64,000 nucleotides of DNA from Nemertoderma westbladi (taxonomy: Eukaryota > Xenacoelomorpha > Nemertodermatida > Nemertodermatidae). The translations under genes were made by a program, and so were the position numbers. The notes beneath the pieces are model-generated. The model was not told where the DNA came from, searched no databases, and saw only the letters and a list, made by a program, of their open reading frames with translations. Every line of letters starts with the position of its first letter. Within the stretch, counting starts at the first letter, position 1. The stretch covers positions 1-64,000 of the forward strand of contig JAUCBJ010004027.1 in NCBI GenBank assembly GCA_032718475.1, given 5' to 3'. Below, piece by piece: positions 11,301 through 23,027 of this stretch.

Positions 11301-14300
11301 GATTTTATTACGTAAATAAAATGCCTAAAGATCAGGTAAGTAAATTCAAGTCTCGAACAAATGACAGGAGAGAACAGGTAAGAAAAACTCCTCCTACGTC
11401 TCCCAAGAGAATTCAGGTGAGAAAGCCCGAAGAAAAGGCAAGTGTACACAATGTGACTCAGAGTAAGGTGAGTAACATCAAACCGAAATGTGCGCTATGT
11501 GACGGGACCCATCGCTTAAATATGTGTGATGAATTTCTAAAGAAATCATTAACTGAGAGACGTGAAGTCATGTGGGACAAGCGGTTGTGCTATAATTGCC
11601 TCAGACAAGGACACCAACGGCGAACCTGTTACTCTGACACAAGATGTGCCAAGTGCGGTGCGAAACATCATATCTTGTTGCACACTGAATTCGAGCGAAA
11701 TAGTCCGAGTCAGGTAAGTGATTCCGAACTACATGTCCAATTCAGTGATGTGAACGACACTGATCAATCTGAGATGGAAGGATTCTACACGGACGAATTC
11801 TCCGACGAAAACGAATCCTGTTACATGATAAATACTACAGTGTATCGAGCACTCATTTATGAAAAGGATACATCAGACATTGACCTTGCTTTAACTACTT
11901 CTGATCGACAACCATCTTGGAAAGCGCCAACTTCCAATGTAGGGATTAGAGAATTTCCTGTGGTACAGGTAAGGGTCCACGGACCAAACAGGAGTTATGT
12001 AGTGAACGCCCTCCTTGACTCCGGTAGTACAGGAACATTCATCGACAAAGAGCTAGCCGAAGACATATTCGATGGACAACCCAAGTTCCGAACTAAGCTA
12101 AACATGTCAGGAATTATGCAAGTTTGGAAATCCACAGTAACCGCGGATTATTATGTAGGTGCGTTGTCCACCCCCCAGGACGAACTAGGAGAACATAGCA
12201 TAAGGTCAGTGAAAATGGTGGCTATAAAGAACTTCGCTACTACTCAAGCAGACCTTTATAATTGGGACGAGGATGAGAGCATCCAACATCTTAAAATACC
12301 TCGATTCCAGACAGATTATCCTGGAGTGCAAATACTCATCGGTCAAAATGCGCATGAAGCGCTCGAGACATTAGAGAAACGACCTGCTCAACCGCAACCT
12401 CTACAAGTTTATGCGGGAAGAACTAGAGTAGGTTGGTACTTTACTGGCCCTTCCCGTAGAACTCTAATGGAAAGATTACCTAAAGAGCAGGTATACCAAG
12501 CGCGAGAATGGGAAGTTGAGAACAGTGAGTTCGACGATCCAACTGAGGGAACTCCATACTCCTCAGACAATGACGATATACATCAACTTTTTGATGAGGA
12601 AAATGCCATCGATCTCCTTAAGGAAAGCGAGACTTGGCAAAATCAAGTGAACTTATGTCAACTCCTTCACCCATCTGAGCGAGACGACTATAACGACGAG
12701 CTTAATGACGTCATTGAACGTTATAATGCCAAGACTCGGGATGAACACGCCGTGAGATTCTTTACTCAAGAGGTCGTAGAGCCCAACTCCTACGATAAGG
12801 CCCTATCGGTGGAGGAAGAAAGAGCCAAGCAGATCCAAGCGACAACTACTCGTTTTCTTAAAGATCAAGGTAGGTATGAGATCGGACTTCCTTTCCGAAA
12901 GCGAGAACCAAAGTTCATTAACAACAGACCTTTGGCAGAGAAAAGAATTGCTCAACTACATCGACGCCTTACGGCAAATTCTTCAGCTAAAGAAATGTAT
13001 AAAACACAGTTGAAGAAGTTTATTAGCAAAGGATATGCGGAGCTAGTACCGGAAGAAACACCCATAACTGAGAGAACGTATTATTTAACTCACCATTACG
13101 TTCCCAAACCCGGTAAACCCCATGAAGTACGAGTGGTGTTTGACGGTTCCGCCCTTTATATGGGCCAATCTCTTAATTCTGAATTGTTACCCGGACCCAA
13201 CTTACTCCAATCCTTGTTGGGAATACTACTGCGATTAAGACAATACTCCATTGCTTTCGCCTCAGATATAGAAGGCATGTTCTTACAAGTCAAAGCGTTG
13301 GATAGGGATCGAGATAGCCTATGATTTTTGTGGTGGCCTGAAGGAGACCTCAACCAGAAACCGGTGGAGTACTGGATGACCATCCAGGCTTTTGGGATAA
13401 TCTCGAGCCCTTCAAACGCCTGTTCCGTGGTGCGCACCACTGCGGATGATAACCGAGACGCCTTCTCTAAGGAAGTGATCGACAATATTAAACGAGACAT
13501 CTACATGGACGATAATCTGAAGTCCCTTCCATCAGTCGAAGAAGCCATTGAGGTCGCTAAAGGAACGGTAGAATGCTTAAAGAAAGGTGGGTTTCGATTA
13601 ACTAAATTCACCAGCAACTCCCGTGAGTTTCTGGAGTCGATCCCGGTAGAAGATCGGGGAACAAAAGACCTAGATCTAATAAAGGATGATCTCCCAGAAA
13701 CTAAGACCCTTGGTTTGAAATGGGACACAGAAAGAGATGTCCTGTTTTTCCAACTAAAACAGCGAGATAATCCAGTTCGGACTAAACGGATATGTTTAAG
13801 TATCCTGAGCACTTATTTCGATCCATTGGGATTTATTAGCCCAGTTATATTGATTGCTCGGAGTTTAGTACAACAAATGTGGCTTGAAAACCACTCATGG
13901 GACGATCCACTTAAGGGAGAATTATTAAAAAAATGGATGAAATGGGAAGATTCTCTACCAGCCATCGAAAACTTCATAATTTCCCGTTCATATTTTGGTC
14001 TTGTTCTCCCTACGTATTCATATCAACTCCATGTGTTTGGAGACGCCAGCGATATGGGAATCGGTATAGTAGCCTACCTAAGAGTGGAAACTCCGGACGG
14101 AATTAAAGTCGCCTTGGTTACCTCTAAGGCATTAATAAACAACAAGTTGAAAGTTCCTCGAGCGGAGTTAAAAGCGGCTCTATACGCTACAGCCATCGGC
14201 CGGAATGTAACAGAACAGATCGACTATCCCCTGGAGAAAACTGTCTATTGGACCGACGCTTTACTCGTGCTGGAGTATATAACCAATGAAGTCTGTCAGT

Positions 14301-16387
14301 TCAGCGTCTTCGTTACCAACAGAGTAGCTATTATACTCAGTCGCACGACGATGGATCAATGGAGACATTGCCCCGGAACGATTAATCCAGCGGACATCGC
14401 TTCCCGGGGAGCAACTCCACAAGAACTGGTAGATACTCCAGACTGGTTAGGTGGACCCGACTTCCTCTACAAAGAAGAAGAAGAATGGCCTCCTCATCTT
14501 ACTACAGCAGAAATTAGACAGGCCAAGGGAGCGGAGAAAGTCAAACCTAAAACTCAGGCGAGTAAATCGAAGTTATTCAAACCCACAGTAGATCTGTCTG
14601 TACTACATACTTCCGGAGACGACGCTTTGGATCAGAAACCCACAGCCACAAATAAACTCGTTGTGGAAATCCGTGATAAGGATTGGAAATCTAGCATACC
14701 TGACATCTCGCAAGGACTCTCACCTCTTCTGCAGAGAGCGATACATCACTACAGTTCTTGGAATCGGCTCTGTAAGGCCGTTACATATTTAAAGAGATGT
14801 TTTCACCATCACTACTCTGGGATGAAAACAAAGGGTGATACAGCTCCAATCACATCAGTGCAGGTCCATGTTATTAAAGACCTCCCTAAATATAAGGTAC
14901 CCGACAAGTTTCTGAAGGAGAAGATCAGTTATCAGGAGCATGAAGAAACCAACAAACAGATGCTGAGACTCTTACAATGCTATGAAGATTCCGATAAGTA
15001 TTTCCTGTTGTTGAGAAATCCACAGATGCGCTTAAGGGATCGTTTCTCTAGCACAATGATAGATGGGTTGATACGTGTTGGAGGAAGGTTAACGAATGCA
15101 CCCTTATCCTTTGATACTAAGTTCCCCATACTCATTAGAAATCTTGAAATACAAGTCAAGATGATTGTAGATGTTCACAGCAAACTTTATCATGCTGGTA
15201 GAGAACGAGTTCTTAGCGAAATTCGAACTCGCTATTATTTTTATAAACCCCGTAGAGCTCTAAACCAAGTTCTTAGGAACTGTATACCCTGTAGGAAAGC
15301 ATTCAGTAGGCCTTTGACACAGAGAGAGGCAGAATTACCTAGGGAACGAGTAAGCTTTTATGAACCACCCTTTACTAATACCGGTGTGGATTTATTTGGC
15401 CCTATTGAAGTATATCGTGCTATGACTATAGTCAAGAGATGGTGTGTAATCTTTGTTTGTATGACTTGTAGAGCCATCCATCTCGATATGGTGAACGATT
15501 TATCTACCAACAGCTTTCTATTAAGCTTACGACGACAGATCGCTCGCTTTGGCACTAGTAACACGATGTGATCTGATAAGGGAACAAACTTCATTGGTGC
15601 CAACAATGAAATCAAAGCTTACGTCAAAGATTGGAACCAAAGACAGGTGGACGACCAACTACGAGTAACAGCGTCTAGTTGGACCTTCAACGCCGCCGAC
15701 GCCCCTTGGTGGGGAGGAAGTTGGGAGAGATTAATAAGAAGTGTGAAGACAGCATTTCATTTTATAGTGCCTTGCCGCGCTTATCTCACCGACGAACTTT
15801 TGCGGACGTTAATGGAAGAAATCGCCGCCTATCTCAACGAGAGACCGCTTATGCCAGTCTCATCGAGTCCCGATTCCCTGGAAGCGCTAACACCCGCGCA
15901 CTTCCTACTGAAGAAACCTGTAGCCATGCTCCCACAATCGGAAATCACAGACGGAGACGAATACTGCCGACAAACTTGGCAACTCATGCAGTTGTTATCC
16001 CGTCGTTTCGCTGACCATTTCGAAAAACATTATCTGCCCACGCTACAACTTCGAACTAAGTGGTTTGCGCAGCAAGAAAACGTCAGCGCCGGAGACATGG
16101 TGCTTATTGTGGATGTGGATCTTCCACGTAAGCGGTGGCAGACAGGTCGTATAATCGAGACGCATATCTCGGATGACGGTTTGGTGCGATCGGTAGAACT
16201 CGTCGTCATGCGACGTAACTTCAAGAAACCGGGAATCGTCTTCGAGACGCAGCAGCTCAATCGCCCGGTGGGACGTTTATGTTTACTGGAAAGAGACAGA
16301 GAACTCTCCGGAAACTATGGGAGACAAGATACTCTTCCCACGACCACCTCCCTAATCCAACAAACATCTAGGGACTCCCCAACTTAA
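8333..16387 (+). pseudogene. gag-pol: BEL-1 Gag-Pol polyprotein (two nonsense codons)
   Basis: One reading frame of about 2,685 codons from ATG 8333 (AAACATG; the same ATG context is used in BEL-2) to TAA 16385. Order by approximate residue: N-terminal region unlike anything I recognise (1-380); Ala/Glu/Lys coiled coil (380-450); BEL-type Gag core with FNGDEMKWLPF (about 775-960); Cys/His zinc knuckles including CYNCLRQGHQRRTC (1053-1115); aspartic protease LLDSGSTGTF (D at about 1229); reverse transcriptase with FDGSALYMGQ and catalytic YMDD (13502-13513); RNase H (FGDASDMGIG, YWTDALLVL, PADIASRG); integrase HHCC (about 15176-15292) and DDE core (GVDLFGP, SDKGTNF, GGSWERL); C-terminal DUF5641-like domain. 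The only breaks are TGA 13322 (CGA in BEL-2) and TGA 15569 (AGA in BEL-2). The Gag part is about twice the usual length. Confidence 0.95.
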
Positions 16388-18049
16388 AATGGCTGGAGTG
16401 GGTGTGTGACCATATTATTTTATATTTGTATTTGTTTTATTTTTATATTTATGTATGTATTATTATGTAATTTTATTTTAATCGTTTTATTTAATTTTAT
16501 TTAGTAACATGTTATTTTAGAGATTATTTAGTAGATTAGTGCAATATATATTCGCGTTTATTATTTAATTACGTATATTATATATTTAGTGCGACGGCGA
16601 GAAATAATTATTTTTCTCTTTCCTTACTGTCCGTATCATATTATAAATACGTGACTACAGTAAGATGAAATATCCGTACTTATTAAAGTACAATAAAGCC
16701 ACTACTATATTCAAGTATTATTGGTAGGCAGAGTATTAGGAATGCAAAGTTCAGATCCTCGTGTCTCGGCTAAACCAAGCTCTGGGTAGACCTTGGAAAC
16801 GACTTGCCTCTTCACACTGACATTGCTTCGTGCGATATTGCTCTCATACCGTATATTAAATAATACATATAGTAGCGTGATGTCCCTTAACAGTAGCGTA
16901 TAACGCAAAATAAATCTGTTAAACCTTTTGACCATCTGTAATTCTAGTCGATTAAGATATCGCGGCACCCACCGATATACTTGAAAGACAAATTCTAGAA
17001 TCAGTGGTTAACGTCCCCAGACAAGTTCTGGAATAAATCGGTGCCCATCTCAAATATTAATTATTTAATATTTGCAAATCTAATAAATCAAAATCTGTAA
17101 AATTCAGATCCTTTAAAATTCTAGTCGATTAAGATATCGTAGCACTTACCGATACTCTTAAAAGGACAAAATTCCTAGAATCAAGGATTCCAGTCCCCAG
17201 ACACGTTCTGGAATAAAATTACGTCTATTTAACATTAAATAATACAATTTACGGGAATAAATTTAAATTCATATATTTCAATGAATTTAATAAATTGTCA
17301 TTTTGTACAATTTATAACATTCCCAAAATTCCATTAATTAATAGATCATGGGAGCGGAGATTCACTCTATTAAGTGTATTTGTGTGCGAGAATCTCCAAT
17401 GCATAGTCAATAGCCGATAAAATTCATAGAATCATGTATAAAGGGGATATTGACCATTAAAGAATTACTATTAAATAGCATCCCAGATCTGTATGCATGA
17501 GAATTACCCTAATTCTACCGCTAGCTTTCCATAATGTCACCATGGCAACAACCACGCTAGAATTAGAAGTGAGTTAAAAGAACAATAAAGGGCTTGCATA
17601 TTGAATAGCATACGGAATAAATAGCACACCGCTAGTATCCAAGAATACATAATAACAACGTGACATTCTGGAAGGCACTTGACTAATGGACAAATGACCC
17701 GAATGTGTGATAGAATGTGTACCATTTGTGACTGTTACGTGGAATTTGTGCGTTTGTAGGTGAATGTTACTACTAAGGTGTGTTTACAGTAGCGAGTCGC
17801 AATTGTGAAAGTAACCCTAACTCTCCAGTAAGAACCTGAAGTATATCTAAGCCTTTGGGACGGACGGTGGAGTGGCTCGTGCTGGTTGTTGTAGTCGTTG
17901 TGCAGCTACGACGTTGGCGATAGGCACATCGGCGAAAGTACACCAGCGCTGAGGATCTCGCACTGTCCGGGGGCAGAGAGGGGTAGGCAGCGACGCCCGC
18001 TCGCCTCAATATAAACGCATTATAATATGGATAAATTTATATAGCAGAT
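16388..18049 (+). other. BEL-1 pol-ORF3 spacer
   Basis: About 1.66 kb, AT-rich, without a credible frame. It contains two diverged direct repeats of about 100 bp (from about 16941 and 17121). Each starts TTCTAGTCGATTAAGATATCG and ends with a CCAGA-5 nt-TCTGG hairpin (17017-17031 and 17197-17211). Both repeats and hairpins are also in BEL-2 (58049-58063, 58209-58223). A role in ORF3 expression or RNA export is possible; nothing in the sequence proves it. Confidence 0.7.
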
Positions 18050-19549
18050 ATGATTGAGTTGATAGAAGATGATCTTGGTATCAGGGAGCGATATACTCTA
18101 CCTTTACAAGCGTTTGTTGATAGCTTGATACACGGCGACGCTGGTCCAACTGCTGCGGAGGACGATGGTCGTTATATCGAACCGCCAATGTCCCAAGAGC
18201 AGCTCACGCGTGAGTTGGACTATAAGAAATTCACCGCTCGCTATACGCATCGTAATGGTACGTATGTGGACTTCTTAACTACTGGTCATCCTATCGACCT
18301 ACACGATACGAACGATATAGACACCGAAAGGGAAATGGTTTTATTTAAATATCATACCCAGCGGAAGCGGAACGATAAACTGAGACTCGAACACGAAAAT
18401 TCTATTCGAAACCGACTCGAAAGTGCAGATGTCGAAGAGCCGGATAAACGCAGCGACTCCACCAAATACCTGGAATGCTTGAGAGAAACCTATCTCGATA
18501 TTACCAGTCAACAGAATCTAGAAACTCGATATCCTCAAGAACTCAAACGGCTCTATTCCACTATGATGTATCTTACCGCCGATCGATCGCTACCTGTTGT
18601 ACCGGATAACTTCGAACGGATGGAGGAATATTGTAAGCTGGAGAGAGATCACTCGCGTTTCCCCTACAAGACGTGCGTTTTTGGTATTATTGCGATGAAT
18701 GCCCAAGACCCAACCAACAAACGGAAAGACATAAACATCCGCGGAGACGTTGCTTTAAACACGGTTTTACTCGCTATACTTACGGGAGTTTCGAGCGAAA
18801 CTTGTTCGATGTATCACCTACGCTCGTTCGACTCAGACGATCCTTAAAATAAACCAATGATCAGAGTTTCGGAATACTCGATCAGAACTCCTCATTCCCT
18901 AGTGAGACCTCAGACTCTTGATCCTATTAGTATGACGGATCCTCCCGATCTGTACTCACTATTCAAAGATCTAGTGTTACCTGAACAATTAGTCGGTGGC
19001 ACCCCGGTTGTGGGCTTCCTAGATATTAGCCCATCTTACTTAGCCGTATTGGGACGCGGACATTTAATATCGCCGTTTAACCCTTACCATCGTCCCGGCT
19101 TGACACGATATAACCTGTCACCAGAGTGGCGGAGAACGTTGTACCAAACGAGTTAAACGCTATTCTACAAAGATCAGAAAGGAAACCTGCGTTTGTTCAG
19201 ATAAACGTAAGTTGTAACAGCAAGTCCAAGCGATAAACGAATTGTCTTTATCTCAGTTCGATTGTGAAATCCAGAATCTCTAAGAAGATATCGAGCTTAG
19301 ACAACCCCATTCTCTGCGAGAGTTTTTGGATGAACGTATCCAGCTACGAGCGGAGGAAAATCAGCTCGAGGAGAAGCATATCGAAACGGCGGATACCCCG
19401 ACCATAATCCTACACCTTCTGATGCAATCATATTGCACCCTTCACCCAGGATTTATAGCCCTCCTAGTAAAGTGGCTCGCCCCAAAGAGAAAAGGACTCT
19501 TGCTAGCCTCAAAAAACTGCGTAAACGCCGTCTGTGTAAGAAAGACTAA
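18050..19549 (+). pseudogene. BEL-1 ORF3, broken
   Basis: Downstream third frame. ATG 18050 opens a 265-codon frame ended by TAA 18845; the same frame then reads on to 19156 (MIRVSEYS onward). A coiled-coil-like stretch in another frame (about 19221-19395, with one stop) and a basic tail ending KKD at TAA 19547 follow. The KFTARYT...GTYVDFLTTGHP segment and the basic tail match BEL-2 ORF3. The middle does not match and lacks the CCHC knuckle. There is no signal peptide, transmembrane segment or other envelope hallmark. Not recognised as a known family. The pieces may be remnants of a longer ORF3 or a different module. Confidence 0.65.
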
Positions 19550-19627
19550 CTGTTTAGAGTATTTTTATATTTTAGAAACTGTGATTTGTTATATTTTATA
19601 GACTTAAATCCCATTTTCTGGGAGCGG

Positions 19628-20795
19628 TGTAAAAGCTTTTGCGTCATTAACCGGTTATTTTCCCTTAAAGTACTCTGTAGTTGGTTTGCCAGGCATAAAA
19701 AGGCCGTGTCCTTGCTGTACTGGTGTTTTAGAGGACATAAAAGTCATTTCTTATGTATTTGTACTTTAGAGGACATAATCCGCAATCTCGTGACGCGATA
19801 AGCTAGATACTCTTGAAAACAGTGTCGCTACCATGACGACGGCTAACAGCTGATATTGCCACGTCGACGTTTCTTTGTTTCTTTGTTCTCTCGTTGTTCG
19901 GTTGACCAATCAGAGCGTTTGTTGTCTCTGTGTTGGAGGTGTATACAGAACTCAGTAGTTCAGTGTTATGTTTTTGCCCAGAGCCTAAGAACCGGCTTTT
20001 GGCACCTCCGTGTTTCAGTCTTTAGTCTTACATTAGTAGGCTCAATTATAGAACGTATATCTGTTATCTTAACTACTCACAAGTTACACAAGTTAACTCA
20101 TTCACTTAATAATCTTTTATACATTAATATTACTGCTTTTGCTGTTGGTTATTCGTTATATTTGTTGATGAATTATTATATCGGAATACTGATCAATAGT
20201 CAGACACCCCACCTTCTTGATATACTAAAGGTTAGAGAGACCGGTTACAGATAAACCATTGCGACCTATGTATGTTAAGTGGTTTGAAGTGAATTTAATG
20301 CTATTTCATATGCCCAACATAAATTGTCTGTTGCTCTCTTTATACGTGACTAAATTTAGTGAAGGTCGGCAGATTAGTGTGCAGTATTGTGCAGCATTGT
20401 GTATGAGTGTAACTGATAACAAAGCATCTCCTAAAGAATGCGCCATATACGTGAATCTATAGCCCTTTCGTTGTGTCTAGTTTAAGTCATAACTCTGTTT
20501 ACATATTTAGAGCGCCACGTCCTAAAGGAACTGTTAATATTTCCCGAAAGTGAATAATATTTGTCAGAGATTATATATTACGATCAGTCGAATAATACAG
20601 TAGGCTTACACCATCAATCATTAAGCCCCGAACTCAGTCTCCCGGGTATATCCAACGGGTGAATGATTGCGCATAGACTGGCTTCGGCTAATGTAGTGTA
20701 TCAAATACTCGTCATAGGCTAAAGACTATCTATCATCCAAAAGACATTCTAATTTTGGCAGGTTAAACTGTCAAAGGTCTTTAAAAGCGCAAACA
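19628..20795 (+). repeat. BEL-1 3' LTR
   Basis: A 1,168-bp direct repeat of the 5' LTR. The visible differences are about six substitutions and a 3-bp indel next to the CCAAT box. It is preceded by CTGGGAGCGG, the likely polypurine tract region, which is conserved before the BEL-2 3' LTR. Confidence 0.95.
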
Positions 20796-21266
20796 AGAAG
20801 ACATCCTAAGTCTTTGTGTGGACAGTAATCGGTCCGGAGTTTTCGAGTCTGCCGCTAGAGGGCGAAATGTAGGAAAGTGATAACCTTCGCGAATTCCTTG
20901 ATCTTAATCTATTTAAGCTGAATTTTGGAATATACAGTACCGGTATGTACTAGACCACATGCCTCGTCTTTGTGAGGAAGGTGATCGATCCGTAGTTCTT
21001 TAATATGCCGCTAGAGGGCTAAATGTATGAAAGTGGAAACCTTCCAAAATTTCGTTATTTATGATCCGTCAATCGGAAACTTGGTAGATATGTAATAGAC
21101 TAAGTGGCTTTGTAGGGAAACTAATCCTTCCTTCTTCAGTTACCCAGTCTCCCGCTAGAGGGTTAACGTTTTCCGGGAAAATCTTCTCCTATGTTTTTAT
21201 AATCCTTTCGAGTTGATACTTAGCATTAACTCATTTCACGTGCTGCGCGAAGGCCCCACTTCGTGT
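20796..21266 (+). mobile_element. Right part of family P copy 3
   Basis: Continuation of the copy interrupted at 4976. It holds core units at about 20851, 21008 and 21151 (each CCGCTAGAGGG) and the closing CCCCACTTCGTGT at 21254-21266. It differs from copies 1 and 2 by a few substitutions and a short deletion near 21100. Confidence 0.88.
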
Positions 21267-22201
21267 TGTATTGTATGACCGCATTATATTATTGACCCAG
21301 AGACACCGGGCTCAGACCTTGTGCTATTACTGGTTACTGTTTATTACCTATGTTATATTATTATACATGGAAGGAAATACAAGAAGCTAGTTTTCCCCAA
21401 AGTCCAGGTCAGGATTGTGATCTGTCCTCTACAGCACCAGTAATAAATACAGACTCCTAATCTCAATCTCACCCCCGCTCGGTATCCGGCCCCAGCAACA
21501 CTCCAAGTCCCAGCCGGTTACCGTGACAAGTACGTAAACCTTATATGTTTTCCTTGCAGGGTGATGCTGGGCTTCCGTAAATATCGGTCACTACCGGGAT
21601 TCAATACTGCCTGTTAAGTGAGCATCGCATTATATACCATTAACGCTGGCTGAGCAGCATCCTAGTTCACGTACCATCAAGGTATCTGATGTATAGTGCG
21701 TATCATCAAATAGTCTTAGGATAAATTGTGTAATTATTTTTGAATACACAAATATATAATAAAATAAAAAATAAATAAATAAATTTATTTTTTATTATGT
21801 ATTTTTTTTTAATATATTTTTTATTTTATTATACATTTGTGAAATCGAAAACAATTGCTCAGTTTATCCTAAGATTATTTGAGTAGGAGTAGGCCTACTG
21901 TAGTAGGCCTACTAACGGTAACTCGAGGTGATTTAATGAAACCTTCAGCAGAGCTAATTACACATTTGGGTCCAAAGCACTAATTAATTAACATTTATAA
22001 CATAAGGTTCACTACTTGATACTCAATAAAATAATTGTGACTCCCTTTGCCTGCCAAACTGCAGTAGCTCATCAGGTTATGGTTTTATTGATGGAATGTT
22101 CGAAATGGCCGCCTTAAAGCTGCTACACAATGATTAACTTTTAATTGTTTTCACGACGTCAATTAACAACTCGCTGTAAGGAGTTCGATTAATCCACACC
22201 C
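21267..22201. other. Intergenic stretch with a foldback element
   Basis: Apart from the palindromic MITE at 21707-21881, nothing is recognised. 21267-21700 carries a possible decayed repeat with ACCGGGCTCAG and CAGCCGGTTACC segments. A GTAGGCCTAC-type palindrome lies at about 21890-21912. Confidence 0.5.
21707..21881. mobile_element. Foldback MITE, 175 bp
   Basis: The left arm starts CAAATAGTCTTAGGATAAA and the right arm is its near-perfect reverse complement (CAAATAATCTTAGGATAAA read inward). The arms pair over about 60 bp around an A/T-rich centre. No coding capacity. A target duplication could not be fixed. Confidence 0.7.
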
Positions 22202-22274
22202 GCCTTCATAGCTCAGAGGTTAGAGCACTAGTCTAGTAAACTAGGGGTCGAGAGTTCGATTCTCTCTGAAGGCT
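22202..22274 (+). tRNA. trnT-AGU: tRNA-Thr (anticodon AGT)
   Basis: A 73-nt cloverleaf. Acceptor GCCTTCA pairs perfectly with TGAAGGC. D arm GCTC/GAGC. Anticodon stem CTAGT/ACTAG with loop CTAGTAA, giving anticodon AGT. T arm GAGAG-TTCGATT-CTCTC, discriminator T. Boxes A (TAGCTCAGAGG) and B (GTTCGATTC) of the internal RNA polymerase III promoter are intact, there is no intron, and a TTTT run follows about 13 nt downstream. It lies just upstream of a minisatellite. Confidence 0.95.
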
Positions 22275-22353
22275 AATTCCAATAAACTTTTGAATGGAGG
22301 CCTATTTTGTTTTGAGGCAGGTTACGCCTTAATACGGAAGCCCATAGCGGCCA

Positions 22354-23024
22354 GGACACAAACATTAATGTGGGACACAAACATTAATGTGGGACACAAA
22401 CATTAATGTGGGACACAAACATTAATGTGGGCTACAAACATTAATGAGGGACACAAACATTAATGAGGAACACAAACATTAATGAGAGGCACAAACATTA
22501 ATGAGGGACACACATTAATGAGGGACACAAACATTAATGAGGGACACAAACATTAATGAGAGGCACAAACATTAATGAGGGACACACATTAATGAGGGAC
22601 ACAAACATTAATGAGGGACACAAACATTAATGAGAGGCACAAACATTAATGAGAGGCACAAACATTAATGAGGTACACAAACATTAATGTGGGCTACAAA
22701 CATTAATGAGGGACACAAACATTAATGAGGGACACAAACATTAATGAGGGACACAAACATTAATGAGGAACACAAACATTAATGAGAGGCACAAACATTA
22801 ATGAGGGACACACATTAATGAGGGACACAAACATTAATGAGGGACACAAACATTAATGAGAGGCACAAACATTAATGAGGGACACACATTAATGAGGGAC
22901 ACAAACATTAATGAGGGACACAAACATTAATGAGAGGCACAAACATTAATGAGAGGCACAAACATTAATGAGGTACACAAACATTAATGAGGTACACAAA
23001 CATTAATGAGGGACACAAACATTC
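22354..23024. repeat. Minisatellite, ~20-bp unit (ACACAAACATTAATGAGGG)
   Basis: About 34 units of ACACAAACATTAATG plus a variable 4-6-nt linker (TGGG, AGGG, AGAGGC, AGGA, AGGT). A higher-order duplication is visible: 22441-22680 repeats at 22741-22980 with an exact 300-bp period. The array ends against the LINE insertion. Confidence 0.93.
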
Positions 23025-23027
23025 TGG

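Larger units (their letters stand above)
4977..20795 (+). mobile_element. BEL-1, complete BEL/Pao LTR retroelement (15.8 kb)
   Basis: A complete element bounded by LTRs that begin TGT and end ACA. A 5-bp target duplication, AGAAG, lies at 4972-4976 and 20796-20800. Removing the element restores the family P unit, because TACTAGAAG joins ACATCCTAAG as in copies 1 and 2. Order: 5' LTR, 2.2-kb leader, gag-pol, 1.7-kb spacer, ORF3, 3' LTR. It is unusually long for BEL/Pao, whose members are typically about 5-10 kb. The LTRs differ by about six substitutions and one 3-bp indel. The element is young but not fully intact (two nonsense codons in gag-pol, broken ORF3). Confidence 0.96.

Noticed and set aside
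17773-18009. 78-codon minus-strand frame upstream of ORF3
   Set aside because: Opposite to the element's transcription, in non-coding spacer, and not kept in BEL-2.
18050-19549. ORF3 as an env gene
   Set aside because: No signal peptide, furin-like site or transmembrane helix seen in either element's ORF3, and BEL-2 ORF3 has zinc knuckles.
22354-23024. CRISPR-like array of repeats and spacers
   Set aside because: Linkers are only 4-6 nt and the host is an animal; it is a minisatellite.
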